Source: a bacterium
GTDB taxonomy: Bacteria > Verrucomicrobiota > Kiritimatiellia > UBA8416 > CAMZLY01
Length of the DNA: 6,847 nucleotides
NCBI GenBank assembly: GCA_030632465.1
Contig: DAOVUR010000103.1
Span: 1 to 6,847 of the forward strand
Direction: 5' to 3'
Each line of letters starts with the position of its first letter. Positions within the stretch are counted from its first letter, which is position 1. Below the pieces are notes generated by a model. That model made no database searches and was not told the DNA's origin. It saw only the letters and a list, made by a program, of their open reading frames with translations. The position numbers and the translations under genes were made by a program. Positions 1 through 6,144 of this stretch are shown here, in pieces.

Positions 1-367
1 TATACTCAATAAAGCGCTCTAAAACTGTGTCTGGGATAGCATGCTCGATTTTGCAGGCGCACTCATCTGATGTCTTCTTATCAATAGCCAGAATCTCGGT
101 AAAGAAATGTGTTAAGATCTCATGTTTTTTGGCTATCTTGGTGGCGATTTTCTTACCGCTTGCCGTTAAGGTTATTATGTCGTAAGGCTTATGATTAATG
201 AGATTGCGTTTTTTTAGAAGGTGTAGGGCGGCGGTAGTTGATGAGTTGGCAACAGAAAGGTGGTCGGCAACATCTTTAGGTCGGGCTGCACCTTTTTCGG
301 ATGCGATTAGATAGATAGCCTCGAGATAGTCCTCTAAGCTTGAGCTAAGTTTTTCAGTTTTCGCCAT
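1..367 (-). CDS. DtxR/MntR-family metal-dependent transcriptional regulator (C-terminus beyond left edge)
   Basis: Reading leftwards from ATG at 367-365 gives 122 residues that run off the window. The start is well supported: a perfect AGGAGG lies at 380-375, seven bases upstream. Residues 10-22 (SLEDYLEAIYLIA) are the family hallmark. They begin an N-terminal winged-helix DNA-binding domain, roughly residues 8-70, with 'RPKDVADHLSVANSSTTAALHLL' as helix-turn-helix and 'YDIITLTASGKKIA' as wing. A helical metal-binding/dimerisation domain follows. By family alignment from memory, likely metal ligands are D13, E16, H82, C105, E108 and H109. D13/E16 match Mn-sensing MntR, while the C105-x2-E108-H109 set matches iron-sensing DtxR/IdeR, so metal preference (Fe2+ or Mn2+) cannot be settled. 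Such proteins repress metal-uptake genes when metal-loaded. The gene diverges from nadB across a spacer with two candidate operators, suggesting autoregulation. Whether it ends with an SH3-like/FeoA domain is not visible. Confidence 0.93.
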   Translation of the reverse strand, partial: MAKTEKLSSSLEDYLEAIYLIASEKGAARPKDVADHLSVANSSTTAALHLLKKRNLINHKPYDIITLTASGKKIATKIAKKHEILTHFFTEILAIDKKTSDECACKIEHAIPDTVLERFIEY

Positions 368-399
368 TGTAAATCCTCCTGATTCTGTCAGACACACGA

Positions 400-429
400 T
401 ATTTAGACGCAACTAAACTTTTAAGTCAA
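400..429 (-). promoter_or_regulatory. Candidate promoter of the DtxR-family regulator
   Basis: On the minus strand TTGACT (429-424, 5/6 to the -35 consensus) is followed after 18 bases by an AT-rich TAAATA (405-400), a poor -10 match (3/6). Transcription would begin about 25 bases before the strong AGGAGG of the regulator. The -10 region overlaps one inverted repeat and the -35 lies within the other, an arrangement expected for self-repression. The weak -10 keeps this tentative. Confidence 0.35.
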
Positions 430-437
430 GGCTAAAC
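402..437. promoter_or_regulatory. Candidate tandem DtxR/MntR-family operators
   Basis: Two inverted repeats lie side by side between the divergent regulator and nadB. The first, 402-417, is perfect: TTTAG, six bases, CTAAA. The second, 420-436, is looser: TTTA, nine bases, TAAA. The half-site CTAAAC recurs as a direct repeat at 413-418 and 432-437, 19 bases apart. DtxR/IdeR/MntR operators are typically inverted repeats with TTAGG/TTTAG-like half-sites (family knowledge), so the adjacent regulator is the obvious candidate binder. The sites cover the probable regulator promoter and lie about 25-60 bases before nadB's likely promoter, so they could affect both genes. That the regulator binds here is inference. 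Confidence 0.5.
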
Positions 438-459
438 GTCCATATTATGTTTTAACCTT

Positions 460-488
460 TTGACAGGGTGCGTTTTTTTGTCCATTAT
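460..488 (+). promoter_or_regulatory. Candidate nadB promoter
   Basis: A perfect TTGACA -35 hexamer (460-465) is followed after the ideal 17 bases by CATTAT (483-488, 4/6 to TATAAT). Initiation would fall at about 494-497, directly at the nadB ATG (498), giving an almost leaderless message and excluding the upstream GTG at 468. A competing reading uses TATTAT at 443-448 (5/6) with a poor -35 at 420-425. That would give a leader of about 40 bases and place the promoter under the second operator-like repeat. Sequence alone does not decide between them. Confidence 0.3.
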
Positions 489-497
489 TCAGGGATT

Positions 498-2108
498 ATG
501 AGAATTTTAGATTGTGATTATTTTGTGGTTGGTAGCGGAATTGCCGGATTGATGTCTGCGATAGGACTTAGTAGGCATGGAAAAGTTAGTATTGCTACTA
601 AGAAGGAATGCACTGACAGTAATACGAATTATGCGCAGGGCGGTATAGCCTGTGTTGTTCGTGATGATGATAGTTTTGCTGACCATATTGCTGATACACT
701 TGATGCGGGTGCGGGGCTGTGTGATGAGAGTGTGGTGAAGGCTGTTGTGAGTGGTGGGCCGGAACGTATTGCGGAGCTGGAACAGTTGGGTATGGAGTTT
801 GCCGCAGATAAGATTTCTAATGATGGCAGTTATGATCTAGGTAAAGAGGGTGGGCATTCTCACCGACGGGTGTTTCATGCGGGTGATGTTACTGGTGCTA
901 AGTTAGAGGCTGCATTATTAGCGCAGGTTGCCGCATCGCCGAATATAACGATGTGTGATCATTTTATGGTGGTTGATCTGATTACAACGAGCTGGCTTGG
1001 AATTGATTCTGATAATCGCTGTGTTGGTGCGTATGTGCTTGATAGTCGAACGAATGAGATGGCGGTAGTGCGGGCGCCACATGTTGTGCTTGCTAGTGGT
1101 GGCGGTGGTAAAGTTTATCTATATACGAGCAACCCTGATATTGCTACTGGTGATGGGGTTGCTATGGCGTGGCGTGCTGGCGTGCCAATTGCTAATATGG
1201 AGTTTATTCAGTTTCATCCGACATGTCTGCATCATCCGGACGCGAAGTCTTTTCTGATTAGTGAGGCGGTACGTGGCGAAGGTGCGGTTTTGGTTGATGC
1301 TGCTGGTCATCCTTTTATGGATAAGTATGATAGGCGGTCAAGCTTGGCGCCACGCGATATTGTAGCGCGTGCCATTGATAATGAGATGAAGGAGCGTGGC
1401 GATATCTGTATGTATCTTGATGCTCGACATAAGTCGGAGTCTTTTTTGAAGGAACGGTTCTCCAATATTTATGATACCTGTCTTGGTTTTGGAATTGATA
1501 TGGCGAATGATTTGATTCCTGTAGTACCAGCAGCTCACTATTTTTGTGGTGGAATTCAAGCTGGGATTGATGGACGCACGACGCTGGATGGATTTTATGC
1601 TTGTGGTGAAGTGGCGTGTACAGGGTTGCATGGTGCAAATCGGTTGGCCAGTAATTCATTACTAGAAGCATTGGTCTGTTCGCATGAGATGATTAAGATG
1701 ATTGGCACGTTACCAAAAGCTGAGGCTCACAAGAAGGTTGCTATTCCTGATTGGGAGTTTGGTGATGCGGTGCGTAGTGACGAGAAGATTGTGGTTGAGC
1801 ATAACTGGAGTGAGTTACGTACCTGTATGTGGGATTATGTAGGCATTGTGCGTACTGATAAACGACTTGAACGGGCACATCGTAGGATTAGTAACTTAAA
1901 ACAGGAAATACGTGAGTACTATCTTGATTATCTTGTTACTCCGGATATGTTGGAGTTGCGTAATATTGCGGCAGTGGCTGAGTTGATTGTACAGTCGGCT
2001 ATGCAACGTAAGGAGAGTAGAGGCTTGCACTATACGTTGGATTATCCAGAGACTTTAGATAAGATTGAAGATACGGTTATTAGGAGAACGATGAGCTTTG
2101 AGCGATGA
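498..2108 (+). CDS. nadB: L-aspartate oxidase NadB
   Basis: This cytoplasmic FAD enzyme oxidises L-aspartate to iminoaspartate. Quinolinate synthase NadA, not in this window, condenses the product to quinolinate for de novo NAD synthesis. The 536-residue length matches the usual ~540. Visible features (numbered from ATG 498): FAD dinucleotide fold VGSGIAGL (11-18), NYAQGGIA (44-51), EGGHSHRR (117-124, active-site glutamate region), FIQFHPT (236-242, H240), LAPRDIVARAI (283-293, R286), AAHYFCGG (345-352, H347) and GANRLASNSLLEALV (379-393, R382). These correspond to E. coli E121, H244, R290, H351 and R386. The EGGHSHRR motif and overall pattern separate it from SdhA/FrdA flavoproteins. The frame is open from a GTG at 468 (ten more residues), but ATG 498 gives the normal family N-terminus just before the FAD motif; AGGG at 491-494 is a poor, close ribosome site. 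Residues after about 430 form the helical C-terminal domain. It diverges from the metal regulator. Confidence 0.97.
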   Translation: MRILDCDYFVVGSGIAGLMSAIGLSRHGKVSIATKKECTDSNTNYAQGGIACVVRDDDSFADHIADTLDAGAGLCDESVVKAVVSGGPERIAELEQLGMEFAADKISNDGSYDLGKEGGHSHRRVFHAGDVTGAKLEAALLAQVAASPNITMCDHFMVVDLITTSWLGIDSDNRCVGAYVLDSRTNEMAVVRAPHVVLASGGGGKVYLYTSNPDIATGDGVAMAWRAGVPIANMEFIQFHPTCLHHPDAKSFLISEAVRGEGAVLVDAAGHPFMDKYDRRSSLAPRDIVARAIDNEMKERGDICMYLDARHKSESFLKERFSNIYDTCLGFGIDMANDLIPVVPAAHYFCGGIQAGIDGRTTLDGFYACGEVACTGLHGANRLASNSLLEALVCSHEMIKMIGTLPKAEAHKKVAIPDWEFGDAVRSDEKIVVEHNWSELRTCMWDYVGIVRTDKRLERAHRRISNLKQEIREYYLDYLVTPDMLELRNIAAVAELIVQSAMQRKESRGLHYTLDYPETLDKIEDTVIRRTMSFER

Positions 2109-2158
2109 AAAATGAACGAAAAGAAAAGATGAACAATCTAATGACCAGCATCGGACAT

Positions 2159-2217
2159 TGAGCGGAGCCAAAATGGCAGTGTTAGATCAACCGGCCCTTC
2201 GGCTCCGCTCAGGGGCC
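2159..2217. repeat. REP-like palindromic element between nadB and aconitase
   Basis: The 191-base gap between nadB and the aconitase gene holds a perfect 11-bp inverted repeat: TGAGCGGAGCC at 2159-2169 and GGCTCCGCTCA at 2201-2211, separated by 31 bases. The right arm sits inside a second potential hairpin, GGCCC (2193-2197) with GGGCC (2213-2217), so the two structures are mutually exclusive. The right copy, read on the minus strand, has the form CCTGAGCGGAGCCGAAGGG. That resembles dispersed 'CTGAGC..GTCGAAGG' repeats of many genomes (recollection, not searched). It is GC-rich against an AT-rich spacer. No T-run follows, so it is not a classic intrinsic terminator, though it could stabilise the nadB 3' end. 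The rest of the gap (2218-2299) is AT-rich with weak -10-like hexamers at 2253-2258 and 2275-2280 but no convincing -35. Confidence 0.6.
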
Positions 2218-2299
2218 TCGTTAAAGGTTAAAGTAGAGAAAAGATATTTGAATAGAATGTAGAAACGGTTTTTGTGTAATAAATAAAGGATATAAGAAA

Positions 2300-4234
2300 A
2301 TGGGAATGAATGTTGTAGAGAAAATTTTGTCGGAGCATTTGATTAGCGGTGAGTTAGTTGCTGGTGAAGAGATTGCTATTAAGATTGATCAGGCTTTAAC
2401 GCAGGATGCTACGGGAACGATGGCGTACTTGCAGTTTGAAAGTATGGGCATTGAAAAGGTGAAATGTGAATTGGCCGTTAGCTATATTGACCATAACACT
2501 GTTCAGGTTGGCTTTGAGAATGCTGACGATCATGCGTATTTGCGTTCAGCAGCGGCTCGCTATGGTGCGGTCTTTTCACCACCAGGGAATGGGATATGTC
2601 ATCAGGTGCATCTTGAGCGCTTTGGCGCGCCAGGCAAGACTCTGCTTGGTTCCGATTCTCATACACCTACTGGTGGTGGTTTAGGCATGATAGCTATGGG
2701 TGCTGGTGGTATTGATGTTGCGGTTGCTATGGGTGGTGGTGCATTTTATCTGACATCACCTAAGGTTATTAAAATTGAACTTACTGGCGAACTACGTCCA
2801 TGGGCTAGCGCTAAGGATGTCATCTTGAAGGTGTTGGAGCAGTTTGGCACTAAAGGTAATGTAGGTTGCATCATGGAGTATGGTGGTGATGGCTTGAAGC
2901 ATCTTGAGGTTCCTGAGCGTGCAACTATAACCAATATGGGTGCTGAGTTAGGCGTGACAACTTCAGTCTTTCCAAGTGATGAAATCACTAAGAAATTTTT
3001 AGCTGCACAGGATCGTGCTGATGTATGGTGTGAGATTGTAGCAGATGATGATGCCGAGTATGATCAGGTGGTAAAGATTGATCTTGCAGAAGTTGTGCCA
3101 ATGGCGGCGGCGCCACATTCTCCAGGCAATGTAGTTTCAATTACATCTTTGGCCGGCAAGAAGGTTAATCAAGTGCTGATTGGCTCCTGTACTAATTCGT
3201 CTTATGTTGATTTGAAGACGGTTGCAAAATTATTGAAGGGTAAGGTTGTTCATCCTGATGTTAGCTTTGGAATTGCTCCTGGCTCTCGACAGGTTTTGAA
3301 CATGCTGGCAGAAGAGGGATACCTTAGTGATCTGCTCAGTAGTGGTGCACGCTTGCTGGAAAGTGCATGTGGGTTCTGTATTGGTAATTCTCAGTCTCCG
3401 GGCACAAATGCTGTTTCGTTACGGACTAGCAATAGAAATTTTGAAGGACGATCAGGTACGCCTTCGGCTGATGTATATCTGGTTAGTCCATCAACAGCTG
3501 CACTGGCGGCACTGCATGGATGTTTTATTGATCCTGAAGGTGTGGCAGATATTAAGTTTCCAAAAGTGAAGATGCCAAAGACATTTAAAGTTGATGATTC
3601 ACATTTTATCGGCTTGGCTGGCGAGCCTAATGGTGAGGTTGAGGTTGTGCGCGGACCTAATATTGGTGTAGTGCCAGCGGGTGAAGAGTGTGCAGTTGCT
3701 TTGAATGGCGTGGTATCGATTAAAGTTGGTGATAAAATTACAACTGATCATATTATGCCGGCAGGTGCACGGTTGAAGTACCGCTCTAATATCGCGAAAT
3801 ATTCTGAGTTTGTCTTTGAGGGCGTTGATGCTGAATTTCATATTCGCGCGGCTGCTAGTCGCGATCAGGGTGTTGCTAATCTGATTGTTGCTGGAGAATC
3901 ATACGGGCAGGGATCGAGTAGAGAGCATGCTGCATTATGTCCGATGTTTTTGGGTGTAAAGGTTGTCATTGCAAAATCTATTGAGCGTATTCATATGGCA
4001 AACTTGATCAATTTTGGAATTGTGCCATTTATGTTTTCTGATCAGACTGACTACGACAAAGTGGAAGAGGGTGATGTTCTGAGTATTGTCGATTTCAGAG
4101 ATGTGGTAAAGGGTAGTGATACAGCTCTTTTGCGTAATGAGACCAAGAGTATTGATATCACGTTAGATCTGAGCATCTCTGATAGACAACGCGAAATACT
4201 GCTTGCCGGCGGCCTTTTGAAATATAACGGGTGA
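2300..4234 (+). CDS. acn: Aconitate hydratase, Aquifex-type single-chain aconitase
   Basis: This 4Fe-4S enzyme interconverts citrate and isocitrate through cis-aconitate in the TCA cycle. At 644 residues it is shorter than the ~890-residue AcnA/IRP1 form and matches the ~640-660-residue Aquifex-like class. Motifs in order: TQDATGTMAYLQFE (34-47), GSDSHTPTGGG (117-127), IGSCTNSS with cluster ligand C297 (294-301), ACGFCIG with ligands C357 and C360 (356-362), SNRNFEGRSGTP (377-388, substrate-binding arginines) and, in the C-terminal swivel domain (~450-644), the catalytic SYGQGSSREHAA (534-545). The fused swivel domain and ACGFCIG argue against LeuC or homoaconitase, which is usually split. 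AAGGA at 2286-2290 lies nine bases before ATG 2300; the third codon is also ATG but is worse placed. It sits downstream of nadB, and 38 bases before the membrane-protein start. All catalytic and cluster residues expected are present, so it should be active. Confidence 0.96.
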   Translation: MGMNVVEKILSEHLISGELVAGEEIAIKIDQALTQDATGTMAYLQFESMGIEKVKCELAVSYIDHNTVQVGFENADDHAYLRSAAARYGAVFSPPGNGICHQVHLERFGAPGKTLLGSDSHTPTGGGLGMIAMGAGGIDVAVAMGGGAFYLTSPKVIKIELTGELRPWASAKDVILKVLEQFGTKGNVGCIMEYGGDGLKHLEVPERATITNMGAELGVTTSVFPSDEITKKFLAAQDRADVWCEIVADDDAEYDQVVKIDLAEVVPMAAAPHSPGNVVSITSLAGKKVNQVLIGSCTNSSYVDLKTVAKLLKGKVVHPDVSFGIAPGSRQVLNMLAEEGYLSDLLSSGARLLESACGFCIGNSQSPGTNAVSLRTSNRNFEGRSGTPSADVYLVSPSTAALAALHGCFIDPEGVADIKFPKVKMPKTFKVDDSHFIGLAGEPNGEVEVVRGPNIGVVPAGEECAVALNGVVSIKVGDKITTDHIMPAGARLKYRSNIAKYSEFVFEGVDAEFHIRAAASRDQGVANLIVAGESYGQGSSREHAALCPMFLGVKVVIAKSIERIHMANLINFGIVPFMFSDQTDYDKVEEGDVLSIVDFRDVVKGSDTALLRNETKSIDITLDLSISDRQREILLAGGLLKYNG

Positions 4235-4272
4235 CGTTGTTCTTTTTATGATTGTTAGGAAACGGGGATACT

Positions 4273-5106
4273 ATGAGACGGCTTTTTATTGTTTTGGCTA
4301 AGATTATTGGTTTGCTTCAGGTATATTGGGGATTAACTTACTTTTTTAGTATTGTAATCTTTATTAGGGGTATGGGGCGGATGACGTCAACTGGTGCTGG
4401 TAATTATTCTTCTCAGATTATTGGCATTATTCTTTATGCGGTACTTTCTTTTGGCATGGCGTGGCTACTTCTTTTTAAGGCAGAGTGGCTTGCTGATAAA
4501 CTCAAGATTAAATCTGATGATGAGCTTCCTGCTGTGAGTCATGATGTGCTGCTTAATGCTGGCGTAAAATTGATAGGGCTCTATATCCTTGCAGGTGCAA
4601 TTCCTAGTTTGAGTAGGGCTATTTTTGAGGCAGATACGTGTGGACTATGGGGTGGTAGTTCTACAGTTCTTTTAATACAAGTAATTCCTGCTATTATCAA
4701 AGTTCTACTAGGCTTCCTTTTTGCTATTAGAACAGAATTTGTTTTAAATCTTGTTAGTAAGGGAGAGCGAGCAAAGACAAAACGTATTGTTGTTGGTGGC
4801 GTTGCTTTACTGATAGTTGCTTTTCTTTTTGCTCATATTTTAAGTGAATATCAACAGTCGAGACAAATTGACGGGTATGGCCCTTGGTCTGGCGCTGATA
4901 GTGTTGTCTCCAAATATGAAACCGTTATTCCTGTGCGAGCGAAAAATGTTTCTACAGGGGGGTGGTATGCGGTGTCAGGCGTAAGTGATGCTGACAGTAG
5001 ATTACCTGATTTTACTAATTCAACAACGGGCGAGCTTATTAAGTTCTTAGCGGACGAGTCTAAGGTCGAAGATTCTGAGACTGTCACTATTCAGGTTGAT
5101 CTTTAA
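4273..5106 (+). CDS. Five-helix inner-membrane protein with exported C-terminal tail, function unknown
   Basis: I do not recognise a family in this 277-residue protein. Hydrophobic segments lie at about 5-31, 48-69, 95-118, 131-152 and 172-191. Lysine/arginine-rich loops at 70-80 and 153-171, plus MRR at the N-terminus, point to a cytoplasmic N-terminus. The polar tail 192-277 would then face the periplasm. That tail contains YGPWSGADS, GGWYAVSGVSD and an acidic end but no catalytic motif I can name. The frame is open from a TTG at 4252, but ATG 4273 is preferred: GGGG at 4264-4267 sits five bases upstream, and the protein then starts with MRRLF directly before the first helix. The gene follows aconitase by 38 bases on the same strand with no visible terminator, so it is probably co-transcribed. 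A link to aconitase function is unproven. Confidence 0.8.
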   Translation: MRRLFIVLAKIIGLLQVYWGLTYFFSIVIFIRGMGRMTSTGAGNYSSQIIGIILYAVLSFGMAWLLLFKAEWLADKLKIKSDDELPAVSHDVLLNAGVKLIGLYILAGAIPSLSRAIFEADTCGLWGGSSTVLLIQVIPAIIKVLLGFLFAIRTEFVLNLVSKGERAKTKRIVVGGVALLIVAFLFAHILSEYQQSRQIDGYGPWSGADSVVSKYETVIPVRAKNVSTGGWYAVSGVSDADSRLPDFTNSTTGELIKFLADESKVEDSETVTIQVDL

Positions 5107-5172
5107 GTTGTCGTCACGCTACGCGTATTATTTCCGGTAAATGATAAAAGGTGCATCTTTAAATATTATTAT

Positions 5173-5272
5173 AGTCAATAGTCAAGGTCTGACCCTGAGG
5201 CGAGAGGTCGTGGCTCTGAAGGCGATGTTTTACTGGGTGTGGATTGGTTGTTAAGGCAGGGCGACCTTGACT
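5173..5272. repeat. Palindromic AAGGTCTGACC motif and 10-bp inverted repeat in the convergent spacer
   Basis: The 144-base spacer between the converging membrane-protein and secreted-protein genes (5107-5250) contains no gene. It holds a direct repeat AGTCAA (5173-5178 and 5180-5185) running into GGTCTGACC (5186-5194), a 9-base palindrome. AGTCAAGGTC (5180-5189) recurs in perfect inverted form as GACCTTGACT (5263-5272), inside the last codons of the minus-strand gene. A weak ACGC/GCGT hairpin (5116-5126) lies ten bases after the membrane gene. Strings like AGTCAAGGTCTGACCC recur in many bacterial genomes, in my recollection near REP-associated transposases, so this may be a decayed repeat. 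It could also help end transcription of both genes, though no T-run supports this. Confidence 0.45.
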
Positions 5273-6129
5273 CGGTAGAATCGTTGCCCGCTTGGTGAGT
5301 TTGTTTGCGTTAGATATAGCTCGCCGTCAACACCGGGCTGATTGGTCTGATTGCTAACGCTACTCCAGCTCGCAAGGGTTAGGTTGGTTGTGAATTCTAG
5401 GTTGTAGATGCGTGAGGCGGATGATTCAAAGTAGACGCTGGCATTGTTTGATGTAGTAGTCACCTGTGTCAGGCGGAAGTAGGAGTTGCTGTCTGTTGGG
5501 ATGGTGTCAGCTATCCATTCTGCGGTATTATCGGCAGAGTCTAGATCTATGTTATTCGTAGCGCCTGCCTCGGAGTTTCCAACTCCAAAATATCCTACCT
5601 GCCAGTCGTCAGGAATTCCATCGCTGGCATAGCTGCCGAAGTTGTCGTCGTCTATATCCTGAACAAGAAAGCTGCCGGTTCCCTCAATGTTCAGGTAGAG
5701 TCCGGTGACAAAAGCTGTAGTGTCTTGATAGACGTTTATTGCAGTAGCTATGCCTGAGTTTGAAATGCTCAGGAGAGGATAGGATGCTTGAACCCATGTT
5801 ACGTCTGATCCTGCGATGGCTAGCGCTGTATCATCATCTAGCGTGGCGACGCCACGAAGATATTGGCTGGTACCTTCGTCTATGGCATTAGTTTCAGCAA
5901 GTATAGCGAAGCTCTGCACTTCGGTTAGTTGTCCGATATAGCCATGGCGGATTGTTTCTGAGGTTGCTGTCGAGATGCCGACTATACCACCAATGCTTTG
6001 GAGGGTTGTGTAGTGAGTGCTGCTGGAGCTCTGTCCGCCACAATCTATGGCCTGAATTGAGGTTATGTCGGCCCCTGCTAAACTGATCGTAACTATTCCT
6101 GCAAGAATGATGAAAAGTTTTGTTTTCAT
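5251..6129 (-). CDS. Secreted protein with Big-like domain and DGIPDDW motif, downstream partner of the S74 protein
   Basis: The 292-residue product begins with a signal peptide, MKTKLFIILAGIVTISLAGA, predicted to be cut after A20 (A-x-A rule). Next is a Gly/Ser/Thr-rich segment (28-68) ending RHGYIGQL, then a Big2-like beta domain (~72-157). An Asp-rich stretch DIDDDNFGSYASDGIPDDW (158-176) continues as QVGYFG (177-182); it may bind calcium. The C-terminal beta module (~215-292) ends QRFYRVKVALP, a style I know from Verrucomicrobiota/Kiritimatiellota exported proteins. There is no LPxTG, PEP-CTERM or lipobox, so it should be periplasmic or extracellular. C30 is the only cysteine. AAAGGG (6144-6139) lies nine bases before ATG 6129 and belongs to an A-rich stretch overlapping the upstream gene's stop codon, with a 15-base gap. 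It is therefore very likely co-expressed with the S74 protein. Molecular function is unknown; a structural or adhesive role is inference. Confidence 0.85.
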   Translation of the reverse strand: MKTKLFIILAGIVTISLAGADITSIQAIDCGGQSSSSTHYTTLQSIGGIVGISTATSETIRHGYIGQLTEVQSFAILAETNAIDEGTSQYLRGVATLDDDTALAIAGSDVTWVQASYPLLSISNSGIATAINVYQDTTAFVTGLYLNIEGTGSFLVQDIDDDNFGSYASDGIPDDWQVGYFGVGNSEAGATNNIDLDSADNTAEWIADTIPTDSNSYFRLTQVTTTSNNASVYFESSASRIYNLEFTTNLTLASWSSVSNQTNQPGVDGELYLTQTNSPSGQRFYRVKVALP

Positions 6130-6144
6130 GAATGATAGCCCTTT

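Noticed and set aside
1119..1671. Minus-strand open frames of 63-118 codons inside nadB
   Set aside because: They overlap conserved nadB coding sequence, have no ribosome sites, and encode His/Tyr-rich low-complexity products typical of antisense reading of G/T-rich genes.
498..2108. Succinate dehydrogenase/fumarate reductase flavoprotein subunit as an alternative for nadB
   Set aside because: EGGHSHRR, NYAQGGIA spacing and AAHYFCGG fit L-aspartate oxidase, and no SdhB/SdhC-like gene is adjacent.
2159..2217. Intrinsic terminator for nadB
   Set aside because: The hairpin has a 31-base loop and is not followed by a T-run, so it is reported as a repeat element instead.
2466..3841. Several 62-80-codon open frames inside the aconitase gene on both strands
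   Set aside because: All lie within aconitase coding sequence with intact motifs and show no domain or start signal of their own.
4851..5087. A 78-codon minus-strand frame inside the membrane-protein gene
   Set aside because: It overlaps the tail of the plus-strand gene, has no clear ribosome site and resembles no protein.
5160..5200. Promoter-like TTGACTATTGACTATAAT on the minus strand
   Set aside because: The hexamers are only 6 bases apart or adjacent, not 16-18; no -35 is found at the proper distance from TATAAT, and no gene starts downstream on that strand before 367.
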